Made by a program: the position numbers and the translations under genes. The notes beneath the pieces are model-generated. The model was given only the letters and a program-made list of their open reading frames with translations. It had not been told where the DNA came from and made no database searches. From Anaerolineae bacterium (GTDB taxonomy: Bacteria; Chloroflexota; Anaerolineae; Promineifilales; Promineifilaceae), in NCBI GenBank assembly GCA_023382655.1, contig JAHDWK010000018.1, positions 62,001-126,000 on the forward strand: a stretch of DNA of 64,000 nucleotides, read 5' to 3'. Numbering within the stretch: position 1 is the stretch's first letter; the number at the start of each line of letters is the position of its first letter. Below are positions 63,501-64,000 of this stretch, in pieces.

Positions 63501-64000
63501 ACAGCAAACCCTGGCCCATTTTGGCACAATTCATGGCGTCATCCACGCTGCCGGGACTCCAGGCAAAGGGCTGATGCAGTTCAAAACGCCGAAAACGGCC
63601 GCACCCGTGCTGGCCCCCAAAGTACAAGGCACACTGGTGCTAGAGCAGACGCTGCAAGGCGTGGAACTGGATTTTTTGCTGCTTTTTTCTTCCATTGCTT
63701 CCTTTACGGCGGGCGGCCCCGGCCAGGCCGACTATGCCGCCGCCAACGCATTTCTGGATGCCTACGCCCAGCAGTGCCAGGGACAAAAACGGCTCACGGC
63801 CGTGATCAACTGGGGCGAATGGCAGTGGAACGCCTGGGAAGGGGAACTGGCCGGTTTTACGCCCGACGTGCAAACCTTCTTCCGGCGCAATCGTCAACAA
63901 TTTGGCATCCAAATAGCCGAAGGTACTGAAGCCCTGGCCCGAATTCTCGGCAGCCATTTTCCGCAAGTCATCGTTTCCACCCAGGATTTTCCCCGTCTGG
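60562..64000 (+). CDS. AT-less type I polyketide synthase, KS-KR... (runs off the window)
   Basis: The frame is open from ATG 60562 to the window edge, 1146 residues, so the C-terminus is missing. A short N-terminal helix (LRGILDRLSPDKRAVLADLL) precedes KS (~30-450): Cys in DTACSSSLVALHL (~200), His in EAHGTGTPLGDP and SVKTNLGHLYTAAG. No AT follows: the ~150-residue linker ends DWSALYDGAEKPQRISLPTYPFAREPYW (~603), as in trans-AT systems. A KR follows, with its structural half from ~630 and LITGGLGGLGLAV at ~893, Ser in LFSSIAS and Tyr in QADYAAANAF. An acyl group must be delivered in trans, possibly hydroxymalonyl from the FkbJ-like ACP. No trans-AT gene is in the window. The ribosome-binding site is weak. 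The KS catalytic triad is intact. Confidence 0.92.
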   Translation, partial: MSDVLRGILDRLSPDKRAVLADLLWAEAEPMAVVGMGCRFPGGAHNPAQFWELLQHGRDALIDVPADRWDMDAFYDPDPGVPGKSYVRQGGFLPDLSLFDADFFGISPREALRLDPQQRLLLETTWEALEEAGLAANTLAGSSTGVFIGMTNNQHILRQVMADPTFYQDPFAGIGSDCSAAAGRLAYTFDFRGPTISLDTACSSSLVALHLACQSLRHKECDLAVVGGVYAVMMPQTFIVGCRMGMFSADGRCKTFDAHADGYGLGEGCGIVLVRRLSDALANGDQIKAIIRGTAVNEDGRSNGLTAPNGLSQQRVMRQALRHAGVAPHLVSYIEAHGTGTPLGDPIEVESVQAVLYENRPADQPLWIGSVKTNLGHLYTAAGMAGLIKTVLALQHRAIPPHLHFADPNPDIAWDNRLQTPTQLTPWLPVEGRRIAGVSSFGWSGTNAHVILEEAPQREVATAPRPYHLLPLSARTPAALETATTALHHHIQAHPDINMTDLAYTLQVGRQHFTYRRVLLCQDREEALRLLAAPHQVLLERGPGTLVRPQPDHTDADPILTALPDQAAVLETIATIANHWLSGFKPDWSALYDGAEKPQRISLPTYPFAREPYWVGPPTRQFVDEVTAVPPSTKPPSLEPPLAEGALARRPLDDWFYLPGWQQAAPHPPTVPEAGGSWLLFLDETGLGQQIADWLQQRLQHVITVRPGQNWQQIAAGEFVIRPSHPDDYHALLSACKQHGRIPAHIVHLWAFTADATDDDEPQALEYGFYSLLYLAQALGQHDLAARLSVVTSRTHRVSGDELLSPAKATILGPCRSIPLEYEQLPCRLVDVRLPVNGREQQALLANLMGELATDFTEPVVALRREQRWRQTFTPLKLPPLTGAPPILRPHGTYLITGGLGGLGLAVADYLIKTVQANVVLLGRSALPPRPEWPSVLAASQNGHGPGHKIRQIQQLEAGGGNVLYLAADVSDERQMATAVQQTLAHFGTIHGVIHAAGTPGKGLMQFKTPKTAAPVLAPKVQGTLVLEQTLQGVELDFLLLFSSIASFTAGGPGQADYAAANAFLDAYAQQCQGQKRLTAVINWGEWQWNAWEGELAGFTPDVQTFFRRNRQQFGIQIAEGTEALARILGSHFPQVIVSTQDFPRL

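Overview
The window looks like chromosome from a filamentous, natural-product-rich bacterium. I infer Chloroflexota (Anaerolineae/Ardenticatenia-like) from the TPR-CHAT protease beside a sigma/anti-sigma pair, the CxLPCWWG lipoprotein motif, the RHS remnants and the gene content. No rRNA or tRNA is present, so this is not proven. The palindrome ACGGCCGT is scattered everywhere, in genes and between them, like a HIP1-type genomic signature.

Layout. 1-2600: accessory DNA with a 25-bp tandem repeat, a trypsin-like protease/Trypco1 pair typical of bacterial conflict loci, and a decayed GNAT gene. 2.7-5.9 kb: pgk, an acetyl-xylan-esterase-type hydrolase and a universal stress protein. 6.0-12 kb: an Sfp-type phosphopantetheinyl transferase with a tiny membrane or secreted peptide gene before it, divergent from a sigma factor / zinc-finger anti-sigma / TPR-CHAT operon. 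12-18 kb: a MacB-like efflux operon (FtsX permease, ATPase, two adaptor proteins). 18.1-42.2 kb: a 24-kb minus-strand operon encoding a FkbK/FkbJ/FkbI/FkbH set for an ACP-linked hydroxymalonyl-type extender unit, a three-module NRPS, a two-module NRPS with thioesterase, an ABC-2 exporter, a type II thioesterase and MbtH. 42.2-45.7 kb: an accessory island with an RHS tip carrying a HELGH metallopeptidase, a lipoprotein and a broken toxin-antitoxin locus. 45.7-51.8 kb: a signalling locus. 52-64 kb: a KS-AT-DH-ER-KR-ACP polyketide synthase, an acetoacetate-decarboxylase-like enzyme, an SDR, and an AT-less KS-KR polyketide synthase that runs off the end.

The most interesting system is the signalling locus. 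A 68-aa peptide ending in GWSAWW lies directly before a ComQ-like isoprenyl synthase with two DDxxD motifs and a small six-helix membrane protein. Divergent from these is a NarL-type response regulator translationally coupled to a 755-aa histidine kinase with the ComP layout (N-terminal helix, PDZ-like loop, many helices, HisKA_3/HATPase). A second, paralogous regulator lies next to the PKS. This resembles the Bacillus ComQXPA prenyl-tryptophan pheromone circuit, but in a non-Firmicute context and inside a PKS/NRPS cluster.

The circuit appears wired to the cluster by a shared promoter. Three start regions (extender/NRPS operon, PKS1, PKS2) carry GGTACAA-N18-GTTTGTCTATTTACC-N17-TATAAATG with identical spacing. 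Three weaker versions, with 21-bp spacing between CTA half-sites and a -10-like hexamer at the same place, precede the peptide gene, the sigma/CHAT operon and the efflux operon. I infer that the NarL-type regulators bind these tandem half-sites and switch on synthesis, extender supply, export and pheromone production together. All functional statements are from reading the sequence; no searches were run.
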